DNA of 64,000 bases from Henckelia pumila (Eukaryota; Streptophyta; Magnoliopsida; Lamiales; Gesneriaceae). The notes beneath the pieces were generated by a model. It worked only from the letters and a program-made list of their open reading frames with translations. It was not told the DNA's origin and searched no databases. Below, piece after piece: positions 32,901 to 43,808 of the stretch (the stretch's first letter is position 1; each line of letters begins with the position of its first letter). The position numbers and the translations under genes are program-made. The DNA lies in the NCBI RefSeq assembly GCF_033568475.1, contig NC_133121.1, forward strand, positions 75,164,589 to 75,228,588, written 5' to 3'.

Positions 32901-32942
32901 CTTATAAGCTCGAGTGTATGAGTTGTTTTATGAGCTTATAAG
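32901..32942. repeat. Perfect 11-bp inverted repeat (hairpin)
   Basis: CTTATAAGCTC and GAGCTTATAAG flank a 20-nt loop, 10 bp before the start of the LTR relic. It may be the end of a small foldback element. No partner or target duplication was found. Confidence 0.5.
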
Positions 32943-32952
32943 ATGTTATAAT

Positions 32953-33755
32953 TGTAACGTCTGGAAATTCGTTACGTAAACCCGCATGTATAACTAGGAA
33001 ATTTAATTGTTTAAAAATAAGTTAAAAGGGGTTAAATGTTTTTTATATGTAAAATATGTGATTTATTTGCATGTTTTAAATTTTATTATAGCATTTAACC
33101 CGCTATTATGAAATTTATGAATTTCTTTGAGAAATGTAATTTTGAGATCGCGTTGACGGGACCGTGGACGAACGAGATAGAAATTTTTCATCGAAAACTT
33201 TGACTAAGGTTTTCAATAGCCATAAATTATTATTTAAGGATTTTATTTTCAGAAAATAAGAGTTTCAATCTATATATGTATATAAAAGTCCATTTTTCAT
33301 TACAATAGGCCATTTTATAGACTTTTAAGATACTTTCAATAGCCCATAAGTATATATTACGAAAATTAGAATTTTTAATCAGATAACTTAATGAACTTAA
33401 AAATTTTAAACTTAATTTACTTAATTATTAAAGCCTAGCCCATTTGTTATACAAATAAATAGCTTATTTTAGCCCCATGCCTTCTTCACCATTTTCACGT
33501 CTTCAAAACTGCCTCATATCAGACCTCCACCCGCTATACATACACCCTCACACATGCACTTTCACGTGAAGTTTGAGAAAAACATGAAGATTTGACGCCC
33601 CGTTCGTCCCGAACGACGATATACGCGACGATATAGTATTTTCGAGTGTATATAACACAAAGGCACGTTCTAAATCCCTTCTTGCTCACCATTTAAATCA
33701 TAATACACTAATTTATGCATAAAAGATTTGATGTTTCATGTGTACGTGGTTTTAC
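32953..33755 (+). repeat. Gypsy (Tekay-like) LTR relic, segment 1
   Basis: It begins TGTAACGTCTGG and follows the start of the element 3 LTR read on its own strand. Shared landmarks are ccgcatg, the atttaaccc motifs and gatcgcgt/gacgggaccgtggacgaacgagat. It is broken at 33755 by the young copia element and continues at 43393. Confidence 0.7.
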
Positions 33756-35618
33756 TGTTGGAAAAAACTGGCGGTCAGATCAATCACGATTGATACCCGG
33801 TGCAGCGGAAGTTTAAAATTTTTATCATGGAACAATTCCATGGTGTGGGTATCAACCATTCAACGATTAAATTATTGTGTGTGTAAAATTCAAATAACAA
33901 TTAATTAAATTTTACCTTCAATCTCGAAGCGAGATTAATGGACACCAACAGAATTAATCTGCTCTTGTTGTCTCTCCCAGGAACCGATGAACTCCTTCAA
34001 TCAGGTCCACGAATAGGGTTTAAATCCCTCTGATAGATTGCACTAGAAAATCTTCAGAAGTTTTCTGCGAAGAGATTAAACGAATCTGATTCGTTATTCC
34101 TGACTGCAATTAAAAATCACAGACCGGAAATTCTCTGACAGAGCAAGGAGGGGTGGCCGAATTGTGAGAGTGAAAGGGGCTAGGGTTTCGAAAATTCTGC
34201 TCTCAAAATAATGACCTGTTATGTCTAATTTCTGTACTACAATAACTTATTTATAATGCAGGCCACTAACACCTTAGGGCCCATTAGTCATAAGCTAGGG
34301 CCCGACAAGCAAAGCCCGCTCGTTCAGAAATTAATATAAAATTCATCGTGACTCCTATTGATAAACCGATTTTACCAATGTGCACAGAAACCATTTCTGC
34401 ACATTTTAAAGTCAAAATAAATTTTCCTGAATCCGAATTCAGTGGTTTCCTAAAATGTCCATCCCTATGTCATTTTAGGAAATCCTACTCCCTTACTCTT
34501 ATTTAAGAAGTCCAACTCCTTAGTTCATTAAATTTAACTCTTTAAATTTAACTATCTCAACGGGGATTAAAACTCCATTACACTGTGTGACCCTCAATGG
34601 TTCAGGGATACAGCTAGCCGTGGGCTCACAACTCCTTGTGACTCGGAACAACACTTTCCGACTTGCCCAACGAATCATGGTAAAGCGCCTAGCAACATCG
34701 CCCCATGATTCCCTAGGTATCACTGATAGTGCCTACAAGAACCAGTAGATTTTGGTTAGCGTACAGTACGGTCCCTTCATCCATATATCCCGATCGAATC
34801 AACAACCATTGGTATATCGAGAGTTGCTCAAGATTCGATAACTATGCAATGCATCTTGAAGATCAAATTAGTGACATCGCATGTGCTACTAAGAAACCAT
34901 TTCTTAAATCACATCAAGTACTCTGGCCAGAGATTTGTCACACTAATATCTCCTCAGATCGCATAGGATATCCACACTCGCAAGTATGTGGTGAATCCTT
35001 GACAACAATGCATTGACTCCTATATGTGTCGTAACTGTACCCAATCTCGACACCTGATGACCCCCATAGAGTCGGTAAACGAGTCAAAGCACAGCACTAG
35101 CATATAGAGTCTCCATGATGTTTCAAGTCGTAAGGACTAATGGTGTACAACCAAAACCGCGGACTTTATCCACTCGATAAGTGATAACCACTTGGAAAGT
35201 CCGGATAGGGTAGTTCGATTATTCATCCTATGAATATCCATTTGCATGCTTCGAACATCTCCATGTTCCCTACCAATGAAACGTGGTACTCCGCATCGCA
35301 AATGCTAGTCTCAAACTCGAGCGATCCTTATCCTTATTATCGGACGGCTCAATCGACTAGGAACGGTTTTTAGAATATACAGTGACTATAAGATGTATTT
35401 CATGATAGACATCTCCATGTTCTACCACATCTTACATACACTATAGTATATTCAAGGTCTTTATCAAAACAACAATAGTATATCACAATATAACAATATG
35501 AAGTAATATAAAGTCATTGCCATAAAAGTGTAAATAATATTAAACAAAAGATTGTTTATACAAAGAGTCATCAAAGCCCATAGCCACACAGTTGGCTCAC
35601 TGGGCACCCACTCTTACA
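33756..35618 (-). repeat. 3' LTR of the young copia element (1863 bp)
   Basis: TGTTGGAAAAAAC...CACTCTTACA. Internal small frames (34520-34723, 34729-35016) recur identically in the other LTR and are not genes. Confidence 0.93.
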
Positions 35619-35632
35619 ATCTCCCACTTGCC
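35619..35632 (-). other. Polypurine tract of the young copia element
   Basis: The minus strand reads GGCAAGTGGGAGAT between the pol stop codon and the LTR edge. It begins directly after the TAG of pol. Confidence 0.88.
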
Positions 35633-38629
35633 CTATAGCCAACTAGTCATACTACGTAGACCCATTGCTTCGCGATGTTTGTCAAACAATGGTCCTGGCA
35701 AGGGCTTAGTAAGCGGATCAGCGATATTGTCTGCAGAGGCCACTCGTTCGACAATGATGTCTCCTCTTTCCACAATCTCCCGGATTATGTGGTATTTCCT
35801 CAGTACGTGTTTGGATCTTTGATGAGATCTTGGTTCCTTTGCTTGAGCAACGGCACCCGTGTTGTCACAGTACACCGGGACTGGACCAACAAATTCAGGA
35901 ATAACGCCCAACTCTTGGACGAACTTCCTCATCCAAACGGCCTCTTTAGCAGCAGCTGATGCTGCAATGTATTCAGCCTCAGTGGTGGAATCCGCTGTGG
36001 TGTCCTGCTTGGAACTCTTCCAAGAGACAGCACCGCCATTGAGCATGAACACAAATCCAGAGGTTGACTTCGAGTCATCCACATCACTTTGGAAGCTAGA
36101 GTCGGTATAGCCTTCCAATTTGAGATCTCGTCCTCCATACACCATGAACATATTCTTAGTCCTTCGCAAGTACTTAAGAATGTCCTTCACGGATTTCCAA
36201 TGCATTTGACCAGGATTAGACTGATATCTGCTCGTGACACTCAGAGCAAATGCTACATCCGGTCTGGTAGATATCATCCCATACATGATACTACCTATAG
36301 CTGACGCATATGGTACATGTGTCATATTCTCTATCTCTGCATCAGTCTTGGGACACATAGACTTGGATAGAGAAACTCCATGACATATGGGTAGATGTCC
36401 TCTTTTGGACCCATCCATTGAAAACCGTTTCAATATGGTATCGATGTAGGTTGATTGAGTGAGTCCTATCATTCTCTTAGACCTATCTCTATAGATCTGT
36501 ATCCCAAGAATGTAGGATGCCTCTCCCAAATCCTTCATCGAAAATCTACCTGATAACCATATCTTTGTTGACTGCAACATCCCTACATCATTCCCAATGA
36601 GTAGGATGTCATCAACATAAAGTACTAAGAATGTCACCGCATCCTTAACTACTTTCTTGTACACGCAAGGTTCCTCCGGGTTCTTGATGAAACCAAAATC
36701 TTTTATTGTTTCATCAAATTTCTGGTTCCAACTTCTTGATGCTTGTTTTAGACCATAAATTGATCTCTGAAGCTTGCATACCTTATGCTCGCTTCCCATG
36801 GATGTGTACCCCTCAGGCTGCTTCATATAGATTTCTTCCTTAATGTCTCCATTAAGAAAAGCAGTCTTCACATCCATTTGCCATATCTCATAGTCATACC
36901 ATGCAGCTATGGCAATCAGGATTCTTATGGACTTGAACATTGCAACTGGTGAAAAGGTTTCATCATAGTCAACTCCTTGCCTTTGAGTATAACCTTTCGC
37001 CACCAATCGCGCCTTGTAGGTCAATACCTTACCATCAGGCCCAAGCTTTCTCTTGTAGATCCATTTACACCCTATTGGAACAATTCCATCGGGAGGATCT
37101 ACTAAAGACCAAACTTGGTTTGTATGCATCGAATCCAATTCTGACTGCATAGCTTCAAGCCATAAATTCGAATCCGCATCAGAAATTGCTTCCTTGAAGT
37201 TTCTTGGATCACATCCAATGTCGGGTTCATCTTGATCCCCTTCAAGAAGAAGACCATATCGAACTGGAGGTCTAGAAGTCCTTTCGGATCTTCTAGGTGC
37301 AGGCGTGTCCAGCAATGGTTCCTGAGGTGTAGGATCGTTATTTTGTATTTCGGGTTCTTCTCGAACTTCTTCGAGTTCCATCATCTCGCCTTTCTTATCC
37401 AATAAGAACTCCTTCTCCAAGAAGGTGGCATTCCTAGAAACAAACACCTTTGTTTCAGCAGGATAATAGAAATAATATCCGATTGAATTCTTCGGATACC
37501 CTACAAAATAACATAAGCTGGATCGACTATCCAACTTATCTCCCACTGTCCGCTTCACGTAAGCAGGACATCCCCAAATCCTCAAGTACGAATACTTAGG
37601 AGCTTTGCCATTCCATAACTCGTATGGTGTTTTGTCCACTGCTTTAGTGTGGACGTTGTTCAACAACAATACCGCCGTTTCAAGCGCATAGCCCCAAAAC
37701 GAAGGTGGAAGCTCAGTGAAGCTCATCATAGATCGAACCATGTCCAACAAAGTTCGATTACGACGCTCCGATACACCATTAAGCTGTGGTGTCATAGGAG
37801 GAGTCCACTGAGAGAGAATCCCATTCTCTTTCAGATAGTCCAAAAACTCGGTACTCAAGTATTCTCCACCTCGATCCGATCGAAGTGCTTTAATACTTTT
37901 ACCTAGCTTGTTTTCTACTTCAGCCTTGAATTCTTTGAACTTTTCAAATGCTTCAGACTTATATTTCATTAAATATAAATACCCATACCTTGAATAATCA
38001 TCAGTAAAGGTAATGAAGTAGGTGTGGCCATGTTGAGTCCCTACTCTAAATGGACCACAAACATCTGTATGGATCAAATCCAACAGATTCTGACTACGCT
38101 CAGGTTTCCCCTTAAAAGGAGATTTAGTCATTTTTCCTTTTAGGCAGGATTCACAAGTAGGTAGAGAGTTGATATCAGACATATCAAACATGCCCTCTCC
38201 CACTAGCTTGTTCATCCTCCTTGAGGAAATATGACCTAGCCTAGCATGCCAAAGGTTTGCCGGGTTTTGACTATCGATTTTCCTTTTGTTTGTTGTCGCC
38301 GGTTTATCAACATAATTCACTGGAACGTCTTTTAGTTTTAAGTTGTATAGATCGTTTTCAAGTTGTCCATTTCCAATTAAACATTCATTCTTGTAAATAT
38401 TGCAAATCCCATTCACAAAATTGCAAGAATAACCATCTCTATCAAGCATAGAAATAGAAATAATGTTTTTAATTAAATCTGGCACAAATAAAACATCTCT
38501 TAACAATAATTTAAAACCGTTCTGCAAAGTCAAACAAACATCTCCAATGGCCGTAGCTTCAACTCTGGAACCATTCCCGAGCCTCAGCTGGGTCTCACCC
38601 ATTCTAAGCCTGCGACTTCTTGTCATCAC
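35633..38629 (-). CDS. Copia Pol: protease remainder, integrase, RT, RNase H
   Basis: 998 uninterrupted codons directly after an in-frame TAG (38630-38632). Order: remainder of protease (1-100); pre-integrase WHARLGH (127-133) with C159/C162; integrase core D189, D252, E288 (exact D-35-E); the chain link ELWNGKAP...WGCPAYV; RT with MDVKTAFLNGD (~585), SIYGLKQ (~623) and catalytic YVDD at 671-674; RNase H with GYTDSSFQSD, STTEAEY and VYCDNTGA; and the end DPLTKPLP...MTSWL. All catalytic residues are intact. Its lack of a natural start after the amber codon means it is part of a gag-pol polyprotein. Confidence 0.93.
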   Translation of the reverse strand: MMTRSRRLRMGETQLRLGNGSRVEATAIGDVCLTLQNGFKLLLRDVLFVPDLIKNIISISMLDRDGYSCNFVNGICNIYKNECLIGNGQLENDLYNLKLKDVPVNYVDKPATTNKRKIDSQNPANLWHARLGHISSRRMNKLVGEGMFDMSDINSLPTCESCLKGKMTKSPFKGKPERSQNLLDLIHTDVCGPFRVGTQHGHTYFITFTDDYSRYGYLYLMKYKSEAFEKFKEFKAEVENKLGKSIKALRSDRGGEYLSTEFLDYLKENGILSQWTPPMTPQLNGVSERRNRTLLDMVRSMMSFTELPPSFWGYALETAVLLLNNVHTKAVDKTPYELWNGKAPKYSYLRIWGCPAYVKRTVGDKLDSRSSLCYFVGYPKNSIGYYFYYPAETKVFVSRNATFLEKEFLLDKKGEMMELEEVREEPEIQNNDPTPQEPLLDTPAPRRSERTSRPPVRYGLLLEGDQDEPDIGCDPRNFKEAISDADSNLWLEAMQSELDSMHTNQVWSLVDPPDGIVPIGCKWIYKRKLGPDGKVLTYKARLVAKGYTQRQGVDYDETFSPVAMFKSIRILIAIAAWYDYEIWQMDVKTAFLNGDIKEEIYMKQPEGYTSMGSEHKVCKLQRSIYGLKQASRSWNQKFDETIKDFGFIKNPEEPCVYKKVVKDAVTFLVLYVDDILLIGNDVGMLQSTKIWLSGRFSMKDLGEASYILGIQIYRDRSKRMIGLTQSTYIDTILKRFSMDGSKRGHLPICHGVSLSKSMCPKTDAEIENMTHVPYASAIGSIMYGMISTRPDVAFALSVTSRYQSNPGQMHWKSVKDILKYLRRTKNMFMVYGGRDLKLEGYTDSSFQSDVDDSKSTSGFVFMLNGGAVSWKSSKQDTTADSTTEAEYIAASAAAKEAVWMRKFVQELGVIPEFVGPVPVYCDNTGAVAQAKEPRSHQRSKHVLRKYHIIREIVERGDIIVERVASADNIADPLTKPLPGPLFDKHREAMGLRSMTSWL

Positions 38630-39547
38630 CTACAAATCATTGCAAATGTGAGATCCACATCCGGTATCCAATACCCAAGAAGTTGTATTAAGTGACATGT
38701 TTATTTCAATATAGAACATACCCTTTGCAGTTCCCAACTGCTCAAGATATTCCTTGCAGTTGCGCTTCCAATGACCCGGCTTCTTGCAGTAATGGCAAAC
38801 ATCCTTGGATTTTCCATTGTTTGAAGCCTTTGTCTTTTGCTTCTTCTCGGGCTCGACTTTCTTGGGTGGGGTAGAACGTTTCTTGCCCTTCATACTTGGC
38901 CCCTTCTTAGCAGAAGATGAGGAGCCCACCAAGAAAGCTGGCTTATCCTTCTTAAGTGTGGATTCATATGTAACGAGCATATTGACCATCTCTTCTAGGG
39001 TGGCCTCTATCTTGTTCATATTAAAATTTATCACAAATCCATCAAATGAAGAAGGAAGAGACAGAAGCAATAAATCCACATTGAGTTCATGCTCCAACAC
39101 CAAATCTAGGGTCGCCAACTTCTGTATGAGCCAAATTACTCGTACCCCATGATCACGGACCGAAGTCCCTTCACGCATGCGGCACGTCATCAACTCCTTA
39201 ACAGTAGCGAACCTTTCAGCCCTCGACTGAGCCTCAAAAAGTTCCTTGAGTTGCGCATGAATGTCAGCAGCATTCACCGTGTCCTCAAATCGCCTCTGGA
39301 GTTCATCAGACATCGAGGCTTGCATATAGCATTTGGTCTTGATGTCATGGTCACACCATGCATCAAGTTTGGCCAATTCCTCCGGACTTATGTCAGCTGG
39401 TGCTTCCTTCGGAGGTGCTTTCTCTAACACGTAGAGCATTTTCTCCGAAGTTAAGACAATCTTCAACTTCCGGAACCATTCCGTATAGTTGGCGCCAGTC
39501 AACTTGTTTTGTTCGAGGATCGAGAATAATGGATTTCGCGAATTCAT
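38630..39547 (-). CDS. Copia Gag plus start of protease, ending at amber codon
   Basis: 305 codons from ATG at 39547 (MNSRNPLFSILEQNKL). The capsid-type Gag domain includes NYTEWFRKLKIVL (~20-32) and a long helical part to ~210. A Lys-rich linker, one CCHC knuckle (C251, C254, H259, C264) and the protease active site D294-T-G precede a stop ten residues later. The same frame continues straight into Pol, so a single TAG (where CAG for Gln would be expected) divides an otherwise complete polyprotein. Confidence 0.92.
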   Translation of the reverse strand: MNSRNPLFSILEQNKLTGANYTEWFRKLKIVLTSEKMLYVLEKAPPKEAPADISPEELAKLDAWCDHDIKTKCYMQASMSDELQRRFEDTVNAADIHAQLKELFEAQSRAERFATVKELMTCRMREGTSVRDHGVRVIWLIQKLATLDLVLEHELNVDLLLLSLPSSFDGFVINFNMNKIEATLEEMVNMLVTYESTLKKDKPAFLVGSSSSAKKGPSMKGKKRSTPPKKVEPEKKQKTKASNNGKSKDVCHYCKKPGHWKRNCKEYLEQLGTAKGMFYIEINMSLNTTSWVLDTGCGSHICNDL

Positions 39548-39734
39548 AATATGAAATACTGAAAAGAAAAACAGACATATATCAATGATTGTTTAACAAT
39601 TTACTAAGACATAAAATAGGCGAATTTAATTTTATGAATCTCACTCCCACTATTTTAACGATTTCACCACCCTCTAGTGAAAACGGGAAACTTTTTCCTT
39701 AGTGAGAACATGGAGTCCAATTGACAAACTTATG

Positions 39735-40025
39735 GTCCCGAATAATATCAGCCAACCATAATTCTCAAAAGGTAGAGCCCAATTGCTTCCAAAGCAACCC
39801 CCATGTGTTTACCTCATGTCCAATAAGGGCCCAATAATATGACGCCGTTTAAAGTGACATGTCAAGATGACCCATCAATATTAAGTTGTGATGGACGGTC
39901 GCCATGTGGATCCCCCAATAATATGAGCCGATCCCATGGGAGTTCCACCCAACTTACAACATTTGTCGATCCAATGTACAGCTTTCCGACGGACGGGCCC
40001 CCCCAATAATATGAGCCGGACCGTA
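39735..40025. repeat. Four imperfect ~88-bp repeats in the copia leader
   Basis: Motifs like ccaataatatgagccg occur near 39738, 39830, 39915 and 40003, about 84-92 bp apart. They have similar flanks, such as the ccatg-containing segments and cccacc/cccaac. Confidence 0.65.
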
Positions 40026-40689
40026 TCCGCGGGTAGCATCACATACATTGACCGTTGATGGAAGGTGGGAACATTTAAACAAATTTAAATTTCCTTTATT
40101 TATCTTGATATAAATTTTAAATCATATTTAAAATGAGGGATTTTTAATTATAAAAATATTTGTCTCATCATATTTAATTTATTGCATGCTTGCCGGATTC
40201 ACGCAATTATGTCTAAACATGCATACAATCATAATATCAAATATTATATAGGATGATCGATTCCATTTCTAATTGACCCGTGGTTGCCAATCACGGGTCT
40301 TAGTCCAATCCTAGGTGATATGCAGTGCAATGCAATCCTATTACATGTGCTTCCAATTTACATTTCTTCAGTCTTTATTGTCTGCTGGGCCCACCGTCTT
40401 CAAATCTTGATCTCCCACTAAATCTAATGTATTTACAATAAATAACAATGACAAGTAGGGGATACATTTTTAGGGGTGGGAACGGGCTATAAACCAAGCC
40501 CACTTTTATTACATATGACATTCATATCGGGCCATAAACCAGGCCCATTAATAAAACCAACAACAATAAAAACAAAATGTAAATTCCTAACATACACCTA
40601 CAAAATTGGTCATGGCAATCGATCATCCTTATCCAATAACATTTAATTCAAAATTAATTTATTGGATAACATGCAGTGGCAATTCAAAT

Positions 40690-40830
40690 TTAAACAAGAT
40701 AAAATCATATTTTATATATAAAATCTCATTTCACATATAAAATCATATTTTATCTCTATATCAAATAAAATCATATTTTATCTATAAAATCCAATTTTAC
40801 AAATAAAATCATATTTTACTCAATATATCA
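40690..40830. repeat. AAAATCATATTTTAT-type short repeats
   Basis: Five to six degenerate copies of ataaaatcatattttat, each near-palindromic, lie within ~140 bp of the leader. Confidence 0.7.
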
Positions 40831-41064
40831 TAAGATCATATCTTATGATCAATTGTACCAAAATAATTGATTTCAAAATTCAATTTACGGATAAAATATT
40901 AAAATTTTCCAAAAATTCAAATTTATCCAAAATCAATTTTAAAATTTACGGACTCGAACAATTCGATCCGAAATCTCGTGAACCAATCAAAAACAATTTT
41001 TGATCGGACCAAAAATAAAATTTTAACATATTAAAATTAATTTTTAATAAAAAATAATAATTTT

Positions 41065-41410
41065 TCCCGCGGGCCGCCCGGGACACTCCCGGGCCGGCCC
41101 GCACCCGGGGCGCGGGCCGGGGGCAGCCCGGCTGCCCCCTTAGGGCAGCAACAATTGCTGCCCTGGCGGCGCCTGGCGCCGCCGCTGGGCGGCGCCGAGC
41201 GCCGCCGCTGGGCGGCGCTGTGCGCCGCCCTGGGCAGCGCCGAGCGCTGCCCTGCGCAGCGCCGTGCGCCCCCTTTGGGCGGCGACGGTCGCCGCCCTGG
41301 GCGGCGCTGTGCGCCCCCTTTGGGCGGCGCCGTGCGCCTCCCCCGGGGGCAGCGACCATCGCCGCCCCCTCCGGGCAGCGATCCAATCGCTGCCCGGGTT
41401 TTGCCCCGAA
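41065..41410. repeat. GC-rich palindromic island in the copia leader
   Basis: About 345 bp of very GC-rich DNA in otherwise AT-rich surroundings. It is built from repeated dyads such as GGGCGGCGC/GCGCCGCC and GGGCAGCG/CGCTGCCC at 20-40 bp intervals. Six-frame openness here comes from base composition. On RNA it would form a series of very stable hairpins upstream of gag. Confidence 0.8.
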
Positions 41411-41515
41411 AAAAAAAAAAAAATTTTATTTAAAAATATTTATTTTGTTTCAAAAAACCGAGACTCAAAAATTTTGTACAATTGATTAATTCAATCGTTT
41501 GATCTGAGCAACCTG

Positions 41516-41527
41516 GCTCTGATACCA
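41516..41527 (-). other. Primer-binding site of the young copia element
   Basis: The minus strand reads TGGTATCAGAGC (iMet tRNA complement), one base inside the LTR edge at 41529. Confidence 0.9.
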
Positions 41528-41528
41528 C

Positions 41529-43392
41529 TGTTGGAAAAAACTGGCGGTCAGATCAATCACGATTGATACCCGGTGCAGCGGAAGTTTAAAATTTTTATCA
41601 TGGAACAATTCCATGGTGTGGGTATCAACCATTCAACGATTAAATTATTGTGTGTGTAAAATTCAAATAAAAATTAATTAAATTTTACCTTCAATCTCGA
41701 AGCGAGATTAATGGACACCAACAGAATTAATCTGCTCTTGTTGTCTCTCCCAGGAACCGATGAACTCCTTCAATCAGGTCCACGAATAGGGTTTAAATCC
41801 CTCTGATAGATTGCACTAGAAAATCTATCAGAAGTTTTCTGCGAAGAGATTAAACGAATCTGATTCGTTATTCCTGACTGCAATTAAAAATCACAGACCG
41901 GAAATTCTCTGACAGAGCAAGGAGGGGTGGCCGAATTGTGAGAGTGAAAGGGGCTAGGGTTTCGAAAATTCTGCTCTCAAAATAATGACCTGTTATGTCT
42001 AATTTCTGTACTACAATAACTTATTTATAATGCAGGCCACTAACACCTTAGGGCCCATTAGTCATAAGCTAGGGCCCGACAAGCAAAGCCCGCTCGTTCA
42101 GAAATTAATATAAAATTCATCGTGACTCCTATTGATAAACCGATTTTACCAATGTGCACAGAAACCATTTCTGCACATTTTAAAGTCAAAATAAATTTTC
42201 CTGAATCCGAATTCAGTGGTTTCCTAAAATGTCCATCCCTATGTCATTTTAGGAAATCCTACTCCCTTACTCTTATTTAAGAAGTCCAACTCCTTAGTTC
42301 ATTAAATTTAACTCTTTAAATTTAACTATCTCAACGGGGATTAAAACTCCATTACACTGTGTGACCCTCAATGGTTCAGGGATACAGCTAGCCGTGGGCT
42401 CACAACTCCTTGTGACTCGGAACAACACTTTCCGACTTGCCCAACGAATCATGGTAAAGCGCCTAGCAACATCGCCCCATGATTCCCTAGGTATCACTGA
42501 TAGTGCCTACAAGAACCAGTAGATTTTGGTTAGCGTACAGTACGGTCCCTTCATCCATATATCCCGATCGAATCAACAACCATTGGTATATCGAGAGTTG
42601 CTCAAGATTCGATAACTATGCAATGCATCTTGAAGATCAAATTAGTGACATCGCATGTGCTACTAAGAAACCATTTCTTAAATCACATCAAGTACTCTGG
42701 CCAGAGATTTGTCACACTAATATCTCCTCAGATCGCATAGGATATCCACACTCGCAAGTATGTGGTGAATCCTTGACAACAATGCATTGACTCCTATATG
42801 TGTCGTAACTGTACCCAATCTCGACACCTGATGACCCCCATAGAGTCGGTAAACGAGTCAAAGCACAGCACTAGCATATAGAGTCTCCATGATGTTTCAA
42901 GTCGTAAGGACTAATGGTGTACAACCAAAACCGCGGACTTTATCCACTCGATAAGTGATAACCACTTGGAAAGTCCGGATAGGGTAGTTCGATTATTCAT
43001 CCTATGAATATCCATTTGCATGCTTCGAACATCTCCATGTTCCCTACCAATGAAACGTGGTACTCCGCATCGCAAATGCTAGTCTCAAACTCGAGCGATC
43101 CTTATCCTTATTATCGGACGGCTCAATCGACTAGGAACGGTTTTTAGAATATACAGTGACTATAAGATGTATTTCATGATAGACATCTCCATGTTCTACC
43201 ACATCTTACATACACTATAGTATATTCAAGGTCTTTATCAAAACAACAATAGTATATCACAATATAACAATATGAAGTAATATAAAGTCATTGCCATAAA
43301 AGTGTAAATAATATTAAACAAAAGATTGTTTATACAAAGAGTCATCAAAGCCCATAGCCACACAGTTGGCTCACTGGGCACCCACTCTTACA
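41529..43392 (-). repeat. 5' LTR of the young copia element (1864 bp)
   Basis: Virtually identical to 33756-35618. The two differences are aaataaaaatt versus aaataacaatt and one extra A in aaatctatcag. Confidence 0.93.
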
Positions 43393-43808
43393 TTTAGAAT
43401 GAAAATCTTCGTGTTCATCCAAAGTTATTCACGTTTTTATGACATGATGGCTTGTTTTTGCAAGTTTCTGATCCAAAGGTTGTTCGAGGGGCTAACTAAT
43501 GGTTCAAGGGTCGAGATATGGTCCTTAGGGTCTGATTTAGAGAGGTGGTTTGGACCTAGGAGGGCTGGCGAGGGCAGAAACCAGCCATGACAACAGCTAG
43601 GCGCGCGCAGGTTTTTTTTTCTTGAGGTTTAGGGCCTTTGGCTGAGCCATGTAGGGCTTGGCTCAGGCCAGGCTTGGTTCATTGGTTGCGTTGGGACCCT
43701 GGGAGGGTCCAGCCACCGAGGCTCCGGCTATTGGTGGACGAAGCAGGTCGGAAAGTGCAGGTATGTGCAGGCTGGTCAAAGTTGCGCTTAGGGTAAGGAA
43801 AGTGGATG
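43393..43808 (+). repeat. Gypsy LTR relic, segment 2
   Basis: Continuation of segment 1 past the copia insertion. It contains a GC-richer block with ggaccctgggagggtcc (~43693), analogous to the dyad ggaccttcccagggtcc in the LTR of element 3. Broken at 43808 by the Athila-like element. The small frames here are not genes. Confidence 0.62.

Larger units (their letters stand above)
39548..41528 (-). other. 2-kb leader of the young copia element
   Basis: Unusually long untranslated leader between 5' LTR and gag. It contains four spaced copies of an aataatatgagccg-like motif (39735-40025), a series of AAAATCATATTTTAT repeats (40690-40830), and a GC-rich palindromic island (41065-41410). No protein is recognisable. 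A 146-codon sense frame (41386-40946) is a by-product of the GC island. Confidence 0.75.
33756..43392 (-). mobile_element. Young full-length Ty1/copia element, long LTRs (9.6 kb)
   Basis: Minus-strand element with LTRs at 33756-35618 and 41529-43392 that by eye differ at only two positions (one substitution, one 1-nt gap). It has PBS, PPT, a 2-kb leader, gag and a 998-codon pol. The flanks TTTAC (33751-33755) and TTTAG (43393-43397) match at four of five bases. Long LTRs and protein style suggest the Angela/Tork branch (inference). The only coding lesion I see is one amber codon between gag and pol. Confidence 0.93.

Noticed and set aside
34520-35016. Two small frames recurring identically at 42294-42790
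   Set aside because: Same reason: copies within the two LTRs of the young copia element. The related solo LTR does not conserve them as frames.
40946-41433. Ala/Arg/Pro-rich frames on both strands in the copia leader
   Set aside because: Openness in several frames at once is produced by the GC-rich palindromic repeats. No conserved domain.
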